A DNA stretch of 60,552 bases from Arboricoccus pini (GTDB lineage Bacteria; Pseudomonadota; Alphaproteobacteria; Geminicoccales; Geminicoccaceae): the NCBI RefSeq assembly GCF_900187945.1, contig NZ_FYEH01000019.1:1-60552 (forward strand). Reading direction: 5' to 3'. The notes beneath the pieces are model-generated. The model had not been told where the DNA came from. It saw nothing but the letters and a program-made list of their open reading frames with translations, and searched no databases. This document shows positions 24,792 through 35,204 of this stretch, in pieces. Each line of letters starts with the position of its first letter. The first letter of the stretch is position 1. The position numbers and the translations under genes were made by a program.

Positions 24792-26429
24792 TCATCCCGC
24801 GACCGCCACCAGGGTGGCAAAGACCCTGGCCACGATCTCCGCGCCGGGATCGATATGGCCGGACAGCGATTCCGCGCGGATATAAGAAGCCCGCCCGGCG
24901 CGCGCTTCCGCCATGCGCGTGGTTTCGTCAGCGCCTTTGCGTGCGGCGTCGGCCGCCGCGCGAAGCGTCTCGCCACGGGCAAGACAGCCGATGGCCGGTG
25001 CCAGGGCGTCGATCATCGTCCGGTCCCCGGGCTTGGCCCCCCCATAGGCCATCATCTTGTCGAGACCGGCCTGGAGCGCCTTGCCGAGGTCGGGGGCCGA
25101 CTCGTAGGCAGTTCCGGCGGCGGCGAAGAGGATGGCCAAAAGAACGCCGGAAGAGCCGCCGGCGTGACGCTCGAGAAGATGGACGAGGGCGAGCATGAGC
25201 TTGCCGGGCTCGGCCAGCGGCAGGTCGTCGAGATGCGCGCTGACGGCCCGGCCGGCAAGCGCGAAGGTCGTGCCGGCGTCGCCGTCGCCGACCTTGCCGT
25301 CCAGGGCGTTGATCTCCGCCTCCGACGATTCCAGCATCGCCAGAACCTTCTCGATGACGGCGCGGAGTGCCGGGTTGGCGGAGGGTGCCGCCGTCTCGCG
25401 TTCAAGCGCCGGCTTTGGCCGCAGCGAGGCAGCGCCCCAAGGCCTGATCCCCGGCCAGGCCGAGGCTGTGGTCGGCGCCGCCAGGCCTTCGAGCCTTGCC
25501 GGGCTCGCCTCCAGGAGCGAGAGAGAAAAGCCGTTCATGTCGAGCGAGGTCATGAGGGACGCCGGCCCCACGATCTGGTCGACCAGGGGACCAAGCTCGC
25601 TCGCGAGCACAGCCTTGGCTAGAATCGACATCTCGATAGGCGGCACACTGCCCAGGTTATTCAGCATCAAGACCTGCCGAGCGGGATTCGGGCCGAGCGA
25701 CGCCAGCAGCGGCGCGACGACGCGTCCGACCAGGGTTTGGGCGTCGCCCATTTGAATGGTGGCGGCACCGGGCTCGCCGTGAATGCCGAGCCCGAGTTCC
25801 GCCTGGCCCTCGGCAATCCTCTGTGGTCCCGCTTCGCCGAAGCCGGTGCCGTTCGTCAGCGCCAGACCCAGCGAGCGGACATGCGTGGCTGCATCCCTGG
25901 CGGCGGCTAGTACTTCCGGCAGGGGCAGCCCCGCCGCCGCAGCCGCTCCTGCTAGCTTATGGACCAAGACGGTGCCGGCAATGCCGCGCGGCTGTGGATT
26001 GTCGGGCAGCGCCACGTCGTCGCCAACAATAACCATCTCGACCTTGAGGCCCCGTGCACGCGCCTGCTCGGCGGCAAGACCAAAATTGAGCCGGTCGCCC
26101 GTATAGTTCTTGACGATCAGGAGAGCACCCGCGTCACCGGTGACGGCAAGGAGGGCTGCCAGCACCGCCTCGACACTGGGTGAGGCGAAGACCTCGCCAC
26201 AAACCGCCGCGGTCAACATGCCCTTGCCTACATAGCCCGCATGGGCAGGTTCGTGACCGGAACCGCCGCCGCTGATGACCGCCACGCCCTCCTTGGCCCA
26301 GTCGGACCTCAGGACGACCTTGACGTCGGGAAAATCGTCCAGCCGGGCAAGACCGGGGCCACTGGCGGCGAGGAAGCCGTCCAGGGCGTCAGTGACGATG
26401 GCGGTACGCGCGTTGATGAAGTGCTTCAA
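24792..26429 (-). CDS. Dihydroxyacetone kinase, DhaK-DhaL fusion, ATP-dependent
   Basis: Single-chain kinase of 545 residues that phosphorylates dihydroxyacetone or related short ketoses with ATP. The DhaK half contains SGGGSGHEPAHAGYVGKGML and the substrate-binding histidine in GLGIHGEPG (about 220). The DhaL half has GKVGDGDAGTTFALAG, with the Asp residues that bind Mg-ATP, and AGGSSGVLLAILF. The start is probably TTG 26429, with GAGGG just upstream, because LKHFINARTAIVTDAL is the normal N-terminus. A role after the FucA-type aldolase further right is conceivable but unproven. Confidence 0.92.
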   Translation of the reverse strand: MKHFINARTAIVTDALDGFLAASGPGLARLDDFPDVKVVLRSDWAKEGVAVISGGGSGHEPAHAGYVGKGMLTAAVCGEVFASPSVEAVLAALLAVTGDAGALLIVKNYTGDRLNFGLAAEQARARGLKVEMVIVGDDVALPDNPQPRGIAGTVLVHKLAGAAAAAGLPLPEVLAAARDAATHVRSLGLALTNGTGFGEAGPQRIAEGQAELGLGIHGEPGAATIQMGDAQTLVGRVVAPLLASLGPNPARQVLMLNNLGSVPPIEMSILAKAVLASELGPLVDQIVGPASLMTSLDMNGFSLSLLEASPARLEGLAAPTTASAWPGIRPWGAASLRPKPALERETAAPSANPALRAVIEKVLAMLESSEAEINALDGKVGDGDAGTTFALAGRAVSAHLDDLPLAEPGKLMLALVHLLERHAGGSSGVLLAILFAAAGTAYESAPDLGKALQAGLDKMMAYGGAKPGDRTMIDALAPAIGCLARGETLRAAADAARKGADETTRMAEARAGRASYIRAESLSGHIDPGAEIVARVFATLVAVAG

Positions 26430-26534
26430 GCGGCCCTCGCTCTCTTTGTTTCGTCGGGAAACTAGGGCAGACCGGCTCGAATGGGAGCCAAGACGGCCGG
26501 ACGAAGACACACGAAAACATGAAGGCCGCCAAAG

Positions 26535-26564
26535 AAAAAGGGGCGCCCTGGTAAGGACGCCCCT
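26535..26564 (-). terminator. Rho-independent terminator of cyo operon
   Basis: On the minus strand AGGGGCGTCC, loop TTACCA, GGGCGCCCCT (10 base pairs counting one G-U), followed by TTTTT. It begins 22 bases after the cyoD stop. Confidence 0.9.
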
Positions 26565-26586
26565 CGTGCAACCGTCGGACCAGCGC

Positions 26587-27006
26587 TCAGGGTGTGGTGG
26601 AGTGGTCCATGTTCTGCATGTCCATCGGCGCCTCGCCGCCATTGGGCAGCTCGAGCTCGGGCGATGGACGGACCATGCCGGGCATCATGTTGTTGTCCAA
26701 GTGATACATGATCCAGATCGAGCCCATGATGACGAAGGCCACGGTGACGATCGTGAAGACCATCGAGAGGATGGTCCAATGCTGCTCGGCCGAGCCATCC
26801 ATGTGGAGGAAATAGACGAGGTGGACCACAATCTGGATGACGGCGAAGACGAGCGCGATCAAGGCAAGCGTGGTTGGCGAAAAGGCCTTGGTCATGATCA
26901 GCATGAACGGCACGACCGTCAGGAGGACCGCCAAGACCAGACCGCTCACATAGCTGCCGACGCTGCCATGACCCGTACCGGAATGAACGTCGCGGGCACT
27001 GCTCAT
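26587..27006 (-). CDS. cyoD: Cytochrome o ubiquinol oxidase subunit IV
   Basis: Small membrane subunit of the bo-type quinol oxidase, 139 residues, with three hydrophobic segments (GLVLAVLLTVVPFMLIM, LALIALVFAVIQIVVHLVYF, ILSMVFTIVTVAFVIMGSIW). The block VFAVIQIVVHLVYFLHMD is the CyoD signature. The Met- and His-rich C-terminal tail (MQNMDHSTTP) is longer than in E. coli. ATG 27006 lies directly after the cyoC stop. It is the last gene of cyoABCD; no cyoE follows. Confidence 0.95.
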   Translation of the reverse strand: MSSARDVHSGTGHGSVGSYVSGLVLAVLLTVVPFMLIMTKAFSPTTLALIALVFAVIQIVVHLVYFLHMDGSAEQHWTILSMVFTIVTVAFVIMGSIWIMYHLDNNMMPGMVRPSPELELPNGGEAPMDMQNMDHSTTP

Positions 27007-27007
27007 G

Positions 27008-27634
27008 TCAGATCGCTCCCAGCAGATAGACGACGGTGAAGACACCGATCCAGATCACGTCGAGGAAATGCCAGAACACGCCAAGGCAGGCGAGCCGCGT
27101 CTGGTTCACGCCGGTGATGCCCCGCAGCATGACCTGGATGAGAAGGACGATCATCCAGACCATGCCGGCCGTGACATGCAGGCCGTGAGTCGCCACCAGT
27201 GTGAAGAAGGACGAAAGAAAGCCGCTGCGATCAGGCCCGAAGCCCTCTTTGATCAGGTGATGGAACTCATAGACCTCCATCGTCAGGAATGCCGCGCCGA
27301 GGATAAAGGTGGCCCCCAGCCAGCGGAACAGCATCTTCCGGTCGCCCTCGCCCATGGCAAGCATGGCGAGGCCATAGGTGAAGCTGCTGAAGAGCAGGAT
27401 AAACGTCTCGGCCAGCACGAAGGGCAGCTCGAAGATCTGCTGCCCGGTTGGGCCGTCCGCGACGTTGCCGCGGAGTACAGCGAAGGTTGCAAAGAGCGCT
27501 GCAAAGAGAATGCAGTCGCTCATCAGGTAGATCCAAAACCCCAGCGTGGTCGTCGACCCGCTGTCGTGATGCTCTTCCTGGGAATCGTGGGTGTCGGCCG
27601 CGTCGTCCACGGCTGTCATCGCTTGCGTGCTCAT
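27008..27634 (-). CDS. cyoC: Cytochrome o ubiquinol oxidase subunit III
   Basis: Membrane subunit of 208 residues in the heme-copper oxidase subunit III family, with five hydrophobic segments. [19 protein letters not shown] and [19 protein letters not shown] are clear family blocks. A hydrophilic His/Asp-rich N-terminus precedes the first helix. The gene follows cyoB by 3 bases. Confidence 0.96.
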   Translation of the reverse strand: MSTQAMTAVDDAADTHDSQEEHHDSGSTTTLGFWIYLMSDCILFAALFATFAVLRGNVADGPTGQQIFELPFVLAETFILLFSSFTYGLAMLAMGEGDRKMLFRWLGATFILGAAFLTMEVYEFHHLIKEGFGPDRSGFLSSFFTLVATHGLHVTAGMVWMIVLLIQVMLRGITGVNQTRLACLGVFWHFLDVIWIGVFTVVYLLGAI

Positions 27635-27637
27635 CGC

Positions 27638-29662
27638 TCAGGCATGCTCCGGCGCGATCTGGGTCGAGGGCTCGCCCAGGGCGGACTGGCCGCCATACTG
27701 GGCGACTTCCCGCTGATGCTCATTTTCGATTGCCTCGATCTCCTCGGGCTGGACCCAGTAGGCCGTGTCCTCGCTGAAGGAATAGATGATCGAGGCCAGG
27801 ACGATCACGGCGGCTGAAACGATGGCGAGCCACCAGATGTGCCAGACCAAAGCAAAGCCCAGGGCCAATGAGAAGGCGCCGATGATGACGCCCGTGCCGG
27901 TGTTCTTCGGCATGTGAATGGGCTGGTAGGGCGCATGGTTCTGCGTCTGGCCGGCCTCCTTCATTGCCCAGTAGGCATCGAGGTCATCGACATGCGGCGT
28001 CTTGGCGAAGTTATAGAAAGGCGCCGGCGAGGAGACCGACCATTCGAGCGTACGGCCGCCCCAGGGATCGCCGGTGTGGTCGCGCAGCTTCTTCTGGTCG
28101 CGGATGCTGACGGCGATCTGCAGGAGCTGGAAGACAATGCCGGCCAGGATCACGACGGCACCCACGAAGGCGATGATCAGCCAGGGCCGCCAGTCGGGAT
28201 TGTCGACGTGGTTGAGCCGGCGCGTCATGCCCATGAAGCCCAGCACGTAGAGGGGCATGAAGGCCAGGTAGAAGCCGATCAGCCAGCACCAGAAGGCATA
28301 GACGCCAAGCTTCCTGTCGAGCCTGAAGCCCATGGCCTTGGGGAACCAGTAATACATGCCGGCGAAGGCACCGAAGACGACACCGCCAATGATCACGTTA
28401 TGGAAATGCGCGATCAGGAACAGGCTGTTGTGCAACACGAAGTCGTTCGAAGGGATCGCCAGCATGACACCTGTCATGCCGCCGATGGCGAAAGTGACGA
28501 TGAAGCCGATCGCCCAGAGCATGGGGGGCTCGTAGCGGATGCGGCCACGATACATCGTAAAGAGCCAGTTGAAGATCTTAACACCGGTCGGGATCGAGAT
28601 GATCATCGTCGTGATGCCGAAGAAGGCATTGACGTTGGCACCGGCGCCCATCGTGAAGAAATGGTGCACCCAGACGACAAAGGAGAGGACCGTGATGCAG
28701 ACCGTGGCGTAGACCATCGAGGTGTAGGCGAAGAGCCTTTTGCCCGAGAAGGTCGAGACGACCTCGGAGAAGACGCCGAAGGCCGGCAGGATGAGGATGT
28801 AGACCTCCGGATGGCCCCAAATCCAGATGAGGTTGACATACATCATCGGGTTGCCGCCGGCGTCATTCGTGAAGAAATGCGTGCCGATATAGCGATCGAG
28901 GCTGAGCAGCGCCAACGTGACGGTAAGGACCGGGAAGGCCGCGACGATCAGGATGTTGGAGCAGAACGCGGTCCAGGTGAAGACCGGCATCCGCATCATC
29001 GTCATGCCAGGTGCGCGCATCTTGATGATGGTCGTGACGAAATTGACGCCAGCCAGGAGTGTCCCGACACCCGATATCTGGAGTGCCCAGATATAGTAGT
29101 CCATGCCGACATCGGGGCTGAACTGCAGGCCCGAGAGCGGCGGATAGGCCAGCCAGCCGACGCGGGCGAAATTGCCCACCGCCAGCGAGACATTGATGAG
29201 GATGGCACCGGCCGCGGTCAGCCAGAAGCTCAAATTGTTCAGATAGGGAAAGGCGACGTCGCGGGCACCGATCTGCAACGGCACGACCACGTTCATGAGA
29301 CCGATCACGAAGGGCATCGCCATGAAGAAGATCATGATGACGCCGTGGGCCGTGAAGACCTGGTCGTAATGGTCAGGCGGCAGGTAGCCCGGGCCGCCAC
29401 CGGAGGCCAGGGCCAGCTGGGTGCGCATCATGATGGCGTCGGAGAACCCGCGCAGCAGCATGACGATCGCCAGAATGAGATACATCACGCCGATCTTCTT
29501 GTGGTCGACGGAGGTCAACCACTCGGTCCAGAGCCATTTCCAGAGCTTGAAATAGGTCAACGCCGCAAAGACCGCGATGCCGCCGACGACCATGAAGCCG
29601 ACCGCACCCATGACGATCGGCTCATGGAAGGGGATGGCGTCGAGAGTAAGTTTGCCAAACAT
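27638..29662 (-). CDS. cyoB: Cytochrome o ubiquinol oxidase subunit I
   Basis: Catalytic subunit of 674 residues that oxidises ubiquinol, reduces oxygen and pumps protons. The CuB/heme ligands are visible: [13 protein letters not shown] with the cross-linked His and Tyr, [10 protein letters not shown] with the CuB His pair, and HFHNVIIGG with the heme-ligand histidines. The N-terminal [13 protein letters not shown] is a family hallmark. Length is normal for CyoB. The gene starts 3 bases after the cyoA stop. Confidence 0.97.
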   Translation of the reverse strand: MFGKLTLDAIPFHEPIVMGAVGFMVVGGIAVFAALTYFKLWKWLWTEWLTSVDHKKIGVMYLILAIVMLLRGFSDAIMMRTQLALASGGGPGYLPPDHYDQVFTAHGVIMIFFMAMPFVIGLMNVVVPLQIGARDVAFPYLNNLSFWLTAAGAILINVSLAVGNFARVGWLAYPPLSGLQFSPDVGMDYYIWALQISGVGTLLAGVNFVTTIIKMRAPGMTMMRMPVFTWTAFCSNILIVAAFPVLTVTLALLSLDRYIGTHFFTNDAGGNPMMYVNLIWIWGHPEVYILILPAFGVFSEVVSTFSGKRLFAYTSMVYATVCITVLSFVVWVHHFFTMGAGANVNAFFGITTMIISIPTGVKIFNWLFTMYRGRIRYEPPMLWAIGFIVTFAIGGMTGVMLAIPSNDFVLHNSLFLIAHFHNVIIGGVVFGAFAGMYYWFPKAMGFRLDRKLGVYAFWCWLIGFYLAFMPLYVLGFMGMTRRLNHVDNPDWRPWLIIAFVGAVVILAGIVFQLLQIAVSIRDQKKLRDHTGDPWGGRTLEWSVSSPAPFYNFAKTPHVDDLDAYWAMKEAGQTQNHAPYQPIHMPKNTGTGVIIGAFSLALGFALVWHIWWLAIVSAAVIVLASIIYSFSEDTAYWVQPEEIEAIENEHQREVAQYGGQSALGEPSTQIAPEHA

Positions 29663-29665
29663 CGC

Positions 29666-30724
29666 TTAATTTCCCGATTTCGACGGCGAGGGTGTGGTGC
29701 TCTCGTCGATCTTCTGGGCCATCTCGGGTTCGCGCGCCGCGCCTGCCCAGCAAAGGTCGGAACCCTTCTGCATGCAGCTATGCACGATCTTGCCGAACAT
29801 GCCCTCGTCAATGGAGCCGTAGTAGGTGACCGGGAAGTACCCGTCGTTGCCGACCGCCAGCTTCTTGTAGCTGTCGACGTCGAGCGTCTGGCCGGCGCCA
29901 CGCACCTTGGCGACCCAGCTGTCGAACTCGGACTGACTCAAGGCGTGAGCCTTGAAATACATGTTCGAGAAGCCGCCACCATTATAGTTGGCCGAAGCAC
30001 CATCGAAGGTGCCGGCATGATCAGCGATCAGGTGAAGCTTCGTCGTCATCGCCGGCATCGTGTAGACCATGCTGCCCAGAGCCGGGATGAAAAAGGAGCT
30101 CATCACGGTCGACGAGGTCAGGCTGAAGTTCACGGGAACGCCTTCGGGAAAGGCCAGCTCGTTGACCGAGGCGATCTTGAGGTCCGGATAGATGAAGAGC
30201 CATTTCCAGTCGAGCGAGACGACCTCGACATTGATGGGCTGCTTGTCGCTGGTGAGCGGCCGGTAGGGGTCCAGCGTGTGCGAGGTTATGTAGGTGATCG
30301 TCGCCAGGATCAGGATGATCACGCAAGGCACGCCCCAGACCACGACCTCGATCTTGTTGGAGTGCGCCCAGTTCGGATCGTAGGACGCCTTGGTGTTCGA
30401 GGCGCGATAACGCCAGGCGAACACGAACGTCATGATGATCACCGGGATCACGACGAGCAGCATCAGGAGCGTCGTCGTGATGATGCCCCACTTAATATTG
30501 TGCCCGACCTCACCTTGCGGATTGAAGATGACCATCTGGCATCCGGCCAAGGCCGGCATGACCAGAAGGGCCATGCAGGCCATCCAGAGCGAGCGGGCTC
30601 TGCTTCGACCTATGCCTCGACGCTGCGTATGCTCTCCTGCATGAACCGGCGAGGATCGCGTCGCGCTGTCACGCAGAGATCGGCGGGAGAGTGCTCCCCC
30701 GCCCTTCGGCTCCGGCTTTTCCAT
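29666..30724 (-). CDS. cyoA: Cytochrome o ubiquinol oxidase subunit II
   Basis: Membrane-anchored subunit II with a periplasmic cupredoxin-like domain that lacks the CuA ligands, as expected for a quinol oxidase. The lipoprotein signal ends LVMPALAGC (Cys about 62), then come two membrane helices and the domain with VVSLDWKWLFIYPDLKIASVNE. From ATG 30724 the protein has 352 residues and an unusually long, basic, 47-residue stretch before the signal sequence. ATG 30583 would remove it, but neither start has a clear ribosome binding site. It is the first gene of cyoABCD. Confidence 0.93.
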   Translation of the reverse strand: MEKPEPKGGGALSRRSLRDSATRSSPVHAGEHTQRRGIGRSRARSLWMACMALLVMPALAGCQMVIFNPQGEVGHNIKWGIITTTLLMLLVVIPVIIMTFVFAWRYRASNTKASYDPNWAHSNKIEVVVWGVPCVIILILATITYITSHTLDPYRPLTSDKQPINVEVVSLDWKWLFIYPDLKIASVNELAFPEGVPVNFSLTSSTVMSSFFIPALGSMVYTMPAMTTKLHLIADHAGTFDGASANYNGGGFSNMYFKAHALSQSEFDSWVAKVRGAGQTLDVDSYKKLAVGNDGYFPVTYYGSIDEGMFGKIVHSCMQKGSDLCWAGAAREPEMAQKIDESTTPSPSKSGN

Positions 30725-31191
30725 TATCTCAACACAAATCCCACTGGAACATTGGCCGCAAATGACTATGGGGCCCTTGGAGTGTCAACGAGATGCGACC
30801 TTTTTGCAGAGCCCCGTCAATTACTGCGTAATTAAATTTGAGGCGCTGAAAAATTCCGCTTGGCCCGCCAATCCTTCCTTAGAACAAAGAATTTCAATCC
30901 AGACTCTCGATGCTCATCCCCGCCCGCACGGTCAGCCGCATGGCTGCCACCCAGTAACGCATTGATGGATAGGCCGCCATCATCCCCGCTCGGCGGGACG
31001 AAAATGTGATCGCACCGGGCATGGAGAACCATACCGGTCCCCACCATTGGCAACCATCCAACGGTGAGCGTGGCCGGCTTGCAGTTTCGCCGGGCCAAGC
31101 TGAAAAAGAAACCATAGCGCGATGGCAAGTGCCTGGCTTCCCGTTCTATAGAGGACTGGTTTAGCTTCTCCAGCCTCGATCGCGGTGTCCC
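30725..31191. other. Intergenic region between cyoA and the EamA gene
   Basis: About 470 bases between divergent genes. The left half is AT-rich and holds the cyo promoter region; TTGACA lies on the minus strand at 30783-30788, with a weak -10 at best 17 bases on. The right half has short frames on the minus strand that I cannot assign to any family. Confidence 0.4.
30819..30833. promoter_or_regulatory. Palindrome upstream of the cyo promoter
   Basis: AATTAC-TGC-GTAATT, a perfect 6-base inverted repeat in an AT-rich patch, about 30 bases upstream of the minus-strand TTGACA. Its position suits an activator or repressor site for the cyo operon. The protein that binds it is unknown. Confidence 0.4.
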
Positions 31192-32088
31192 ATGGAAACC
31201 AGTGTGGTGAAAGGCGTCGCCCTCGCCTTTCTTGCCTATGCCACCTATGCGTTGAGCGATGCCTCGATCAAGCTGCTCGATGGATCACTTGATCCTTTCC
31301 TCGTGGTCTTCATTGGCGCCCTCTTCGGCATCCTGGCCATACCCTTCGTCAAGCGACCGGGCGATCGCTGGATCGATCTCGTCCTCAGCCGCAACTGGCC
31401 CATGTGGGGGTTGCGCGCCATCATGGCGGCAACGGGCAGCCTTGCCTCCGTCGTGGCGTTCACGGCCCTGCCCATGGCCGAGGCTTTCGCGCTGATCTTC
31501 CTGCTGCCGGCCTTCGTGACGATCCTCTCCGTCCTGTTCTTGAAGGAACAGGTCGGCTGGCGGCGCTGGACGGCCGTTCTCATCGGTTTTGGCGGTGTCT
31601 TGATCGTGCTGCGGCCCGGCTTTCGCGAACTCGGCATCGGTCATCTGGCGGCGATCGCCAGCGGGTTTTCCGGTGCCGTCACGATCATCCTCCTGCGCAA
31701 GCTGGGCGGTACTGAGAAGCGGATCAGCCTCTATAGCGCCGGCCTGATCGGCCCGATCGTCCTGAGTTTCATCTTGATGCTACCGCATGCCAGCTGGCCC
31801 AGTTCAGGCCAGTGGCTCTTCTTGACCAGCTACGGCGTGCTGTCCGCAGCCGGCAACGTCTTCTTGATGCTGGCTTCGGCGCGTGTCGCCGCCAGCCTGG
31901 TCGCGCCGACCCAATACAGCCAGATGGTCTGGGCGATCATCCTCGGCTACACTGTCTTTGGCGACCATCTTGACCTCTACATGCTGGTGGGCGCCACGAT
32001 CATCGTCGCCGCCGGCCTCTTTACCTTCGTGCGTGAAAAGCAACGAGCGCCCTGGGGCCGCCGCCATCCCTCCGTGCATCCTCAGTGA
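31192..32088 (+). CDS. EamA/DMT-family membrane transporter
   Basis: Inner-membrane protein of 298 residues with ten hydrophobic segments in two EamA halves. The N-terminal block GVALAFLAYATYALSDASIKLL and the central FLLPAFVTILSVLFLKEQVG followed by RRWTAVLIGFGGVLIVLRPG are typical of drug/metabolite exporters. The gene stands alone, and its substrate cannot be told. Confidence 0.9.
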   Translation: METSVVKGVALAFLAYATYALSDASIKLLDGSLDPFLVVFIGALFGILAIPFVKRPGDRWIDLVLSRNWPMWGLRAIMAATGSLASVVAFTALPMAEAFALIFLLPAFVTILSVLFLKEQVGWRRWTAVLIGFGGVLIVLRPGFRELGIGHLAAIASGFSGAVTIILLRKLGGTEKRISLYSAGLIGPIVLSFILMLPHASWPSSGQWLFLTSYGVLSAAGNVFLMLASARVAASLVAPTQYSQMVWAIILGYTVFGDHLDLYMLVGATIIVAAGLFTFVREKQRAPWGRRHPSVHPQ

Positions 32089-32192
32089 GGGACTGGCTGC
32101 CATCAAATCAGCATCTGCCACCCTCTTATTCTTGATGACCGCCAGCGGCGATACAGTCTCTAACAGCGATAGCTCAACTGCTAGGAAAGAAG

Positions 32193-34595
32193 ATGATGGC
32201 CGAAACGCAGCAGGAGGATTTCGCCAGGATCGACGCCTACTGGCGGGCGGCCAACTACCTCTCGATCGGCCAGATCTATCTCTTCGACAATCCACTGCTG
32301 CGCGAGCCTTTGACGCGCGCCCATTGCAAGCCCCGTCTGGTTGGTCATTGGGGCACGACGCCCGGCCTGAACTTCATCTATGCGCACCTGAACCGGGTCA
32401 TCAAGGCGCAAGATCTCGACATGATCTATGTCATCGGTCCCGGGCATGGCGGCCCGGGGCTGGTGGCAAACGCCTATCTGGAAGGCACCTATAGCGAGGT
32501 CTATCCCGACGTCTCGCAGGACGTCCGTGGGATCAAGAAGCTCTTCAAGCAGTTCAGCTTTCCAGGCGGCATCCCGAGCCATGTGGCGCCGGAGACCCCG
32601 GGCTCGATCCACGAGGGCGGCGAGCTCGGCTATGCCCTCTCGCACGCGTTCGGCGCCGCCTTCGATAATCCCGACCTCATCGTCGGCTGTGTCGTCGGCG
32701 ACGGCGAGGCCGAGACCGGGCCGATGGCGACCAGCTGGCATTCCAATAAGTTCCTCAATCCCGCCAGGGATGGCGCCGTCCTGCCGATCCTCCACCTGAA
32801 CGGCTACAAGATCGCCAATCCCTGCTTTCTTGCCCGCATTCCCGAAGAGGAATTGCTAAAGCTCTTCGAGGGCTATGGCTGGGCGCCTGTCCTCGTCGAG
32901 GGCCACGAGCCCGACATCATGCATCCCAAGATGGCAAAGGCCGTCGACGCAGCGATCGCGAAGATCAAGGCGATCCAGGCGGATGCCAGGACGAACGGCT
33001 TTAACGGCCGGCCAAGCTGGCCCATGATCATCCTAAAGACGCCTAAGGGCTGGACATGCCCCAAGGAGATCGATGGTCTGCGGGCAGAAGGCTACTGGCG
33101 CGCGCATCAGGTGCCGATGGGCGACATGGACAAGCCCGGCCATGTCCACATCCTCGAGAAGTGGATGCGCTCCTATCGGCCTGAGGAACTGTTCGACGAG
33201 GACGGCGCGCTGATCCCCGAATTGCAGGAGCTGCCGCCCAAAGGTAGCCGCCGGATGAGCGCCAACCCGCACGCCAATGGCGGCCTGTTGTTGCGCGACC
33301 TGCGCCTGCCCGATTTTCGCGACTATGCGCAAGATGTGCCGGCACCGGGCGGCTCGATGGCGGAAGCGACCCGCGTCCAGGGCGAGTTCCTCCGCGACGT
33401 CATGCGGCTCAACCTGCAACAGGGCAATTTCCGCGTCTTCAGCCCGGACGAGAACAACTCCAATCGTTGGCAGGCGATCCTGGAAGTCACGAATCGCTGC
33501 TATGTGGCTGATATTTATGACTATGATGACCATCTCTCACCTGATGGGCGAGTGATGGAGGTCTTGAGCGAGCATCAATGCCAGGGGTGGCTGGAAGGTT
33601 ATCTCCTGACCGGGCGGCACGGCTTCTTCTCCTGCTACGAAGCCTTCATCCACATCATCGATTCGATGTTCAACCAGCACGCCAAGTGGCTGAAAGTCTG
33701 CAACGAAATCGGCTGGCGACGACCGATCGCCTCCTTGAACTATCTCCTGAGCTCGCATGTCTGGCGCCAGGATCATAACGGCTTTTCGCACCAGGATCCG
33801 GGCTTCCTCGACCACGTGGCCGCCAAGAAGGCGGATGTCGTCCGCATCTATCTGCCGCCCGACGCCAACACGCTGCTCTCGGTCACCGACCACTGCCTGC
33901 GCAGCCGCAACTACGTGAATGTCGTCGTCGCCGGCAAGCAGATGGCGCCGAACTGGCTCTCGATGGACGATGCCATACGCCATTGCACGGCCGGCATCGG
34001 CATCTGGACCTGGGCCAGCAATGACGAGGACAGCGAGCCCGACGTCGTCATGGCCTGCTGTGGCGACGTGCCGACACTGGAGACCCTGGCTGCTGTCGAC
34101 ATGCTTCGTCAGCAACTGCCCGAGCTCAAGGTGCGGGTCGTCAACGTGGTCGATCTCATGAAGCTGCAGACCCCGCAGCAACATCCCCATGGACTGTCCG
34201 AGGGTGACTTCGACGCCCTCTTCACGCCGGACAAGCCGGTCATCTTCGCCTTCCACGGTTATCCGGCCCTCGTCCATCGCCTGACCTACAAGCGCCGCAA
34301 TCACCAGAACATCCACGTGCACGGCTACCAGGAGGAAGGCTCGACCACGACGCCCTTCGACATGACCGTGCTCAACCACCTGGACCGCTTCTCGCTGTTT
34401 CAGGCCGTGATCGACTGGGTGCCCCGGCTCGCGACCAGGGCCGCCTATGCCAAGCAGGCTATTCGCGACAAGCTGCTCGATCACAGGCGCTATGTGGACG
34501 AGCATGGCGAGGATCTGCCCGAGGTGCGCGACTGGCGCTGGGGCGGCGGGAGGATCTCGAGCCGAATCGCCGACACCTCGGCGGACAATGTCTAG
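32193..34595 (+). CDS. xfp: Xylulose-5-phosphate/fructose-6-phosphate phosphoketolase
   Basis: Thiamine diphosphate enzyme of 800 residues that splits xylulose 5-phosphate (and often fructose 6-phosphate) with phosphate into acetyl phosphate plus glyceraldehyde 3-phosphate or erythrose 4-phosphate. Family hallmarks are the N-terminal [19 protein letters not shown] and [17 protein letters not shown], then GPGHGGPG, the ThDP motif [19 protein letters not shown] and the C-terminal [20 protein letters not shown]. Two ATGs lie in tandem at 32193 and 32196 after AGGAAAGAAG. An acetate kinase or phosphotransacetylase gene is not adjacent. Confidence 0.96.
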   Translation: MMAETQQEDFARIDAYWRAANYLSIGQIYLFDNPLLREPLTRAHCKPRLVGHWGTTPGLNFIYAHLNRVIKAQDLDMIYVIGPGHGGPGLVANAYLEGTYSEVYPDVSQDVRGIKKLFKQFSFPGGIPSHVAPETPGSIHEGGELGYALSHAFGAAFDNPDLIVGCVVGDGEAETGPMATSWHSNKFLNPARDGAVLPILHLNGYKIANPCFLARIPEEELLKLFEGYGWAPVLVEGHEPDIMHPKMAKAVDAAIAKIKAIQADARTNGFNGRPSWPMIILKTPKGWTCPKEIDGLRAEGYWRAHQVPMGDMDKPGHVHILEKWMRSYRPEELFDEDGALIPELQELPPKGSRRMSANPHANGGLLLRDLRLPDFRDYAQDVPAPGGSMAEATRVQGEFLRDVMRLNLQQGNFRVFSPDENNSNRWQAILEVTNRCYVADIYDYDDHLSPDGRVMEVLSEHQCQGWLEGYLLTGRHGFFSCYEAFIHIIDSMFNQHAKWLKVCNEIGWRRPIASLNYLLSSHVWRQDHNGFSHQDPGFLDHVAAKKADVVRIYLPPDANTLLSVTDHCLRSRNYVNVVVAGKQMAPNWLSMDDAIRHCTAGIGIWTWASNDEDSEPDVVMACCGDVPTLETLAAVDMLRQQLPELKVRVVNVVDLMKLQTPQQHPHGLSEGDFDALFTPDKPVIFAFHGYPALVHRLTYKRRNHQNIHVHGYQEEGSTTTPFDMTVLNHLDRFSLFQAVIDWVPRLATRAAYAKQAIRDKLLDHRRYVDEHGEDLPEVRDWRWGGGRISSRIADTSADNV

Positions 34596-34609
34596 GACAG
34601 ACATTTTTT
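34589..34609 (+). terminator. Weak rho-independent terminator after xfp
   Basis: TGTCT, loop AGGAC, AGACA, then TTTTTT, directly over the xfp stop codon. The stem is only 5 base pairs, so strength is doubtful, but position and T run fit. Confidence 0.5.
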
Positions 34610-35204
34610 AGCCATCAGGTGATCATCGCGTTCCAATATCTTGCGATAGTTGGATTATGGGGCGGCGTGCTGGCCGGATAACGGCCGCCGCCACGTCGAT
34701 TGGACTGCCGCCGCGGTCCGGAATTCGGCTCGCCTTGGCTTCGATAGCCTGTGGGAACGCCGGGGTCTTCAGGGTCATGCCCTTGATCTTGTGCCGCGCG
34801 CGGACCTGCGACCCATGCCCGCGGCAGCGGCACGCCCTGGATGTTGTTCCCTGAAAGACAGCATTTGGATGGAATTATGATTTTCTTTTGTTTCCCAGCC
34901 CTTTATGGGATTTAATTAATTCTTCCCGGCATCAAAGCCTTGCTAGCCTGAAAAAGTCGGCGCTCTTTGCCGCCGACGCCCTGACCCCTGGCCGAAGGAG
35001 CCTCTATCTCCGGCCAGGCTGATGCCGGCGCTTTTCCGGCGAAGGCTGGCCCGATACGAGAGATCGACACCCTGGGCGGGCGACGTGCATTTTGTCGGAC
35101 ACCCCCGGCGATCCCGATCACCACCGCCCTTGCGCCTAACCCTGGCGGCCGGGCCGGCTCTTTGCTAGGCGGACGCATTCTCGCTTTCGAACCTGGAGCC
35201 ACGC
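34610..35204. other. Structured intergenic region between xfp and amidohydrolase gene
   Basis: Nearly 600 bases without a convincing gene. It contains an AT-rich patch (about 34865-34925), a terminator-like hairpin on the minus strand (34951-34976) and a strong hairpin at 34987-35018 (CCTGGCC pairing with GGCCAGG, and GGAG with CTCC inside it). The structures could belong to a small RNA or to a leader of the downstream gene. Confidence 0.45.
34951..34976 (-). terminator. Orphan rho-independent terminator, minus strand
   Basis: On the minus strand TCGGCG, 8-base loop, CGCCGA, then CTTTTTC. No minus-strand gene ends here; the nearest genes on both sides read plus. It may end a small RNA transcribed leftwards from the region before the amidohydrolase gene. 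Confidence 0.5.

Noticed and set aside
27914-30835. A 973-codon open frame on the plus strand
   Set aside because: It lies antisense to cyoA and cyoB, which are certain. The predicted product is His/Asp/Arg-rich low-complexity, as expected from the opposite strand of a GC-rich gene.
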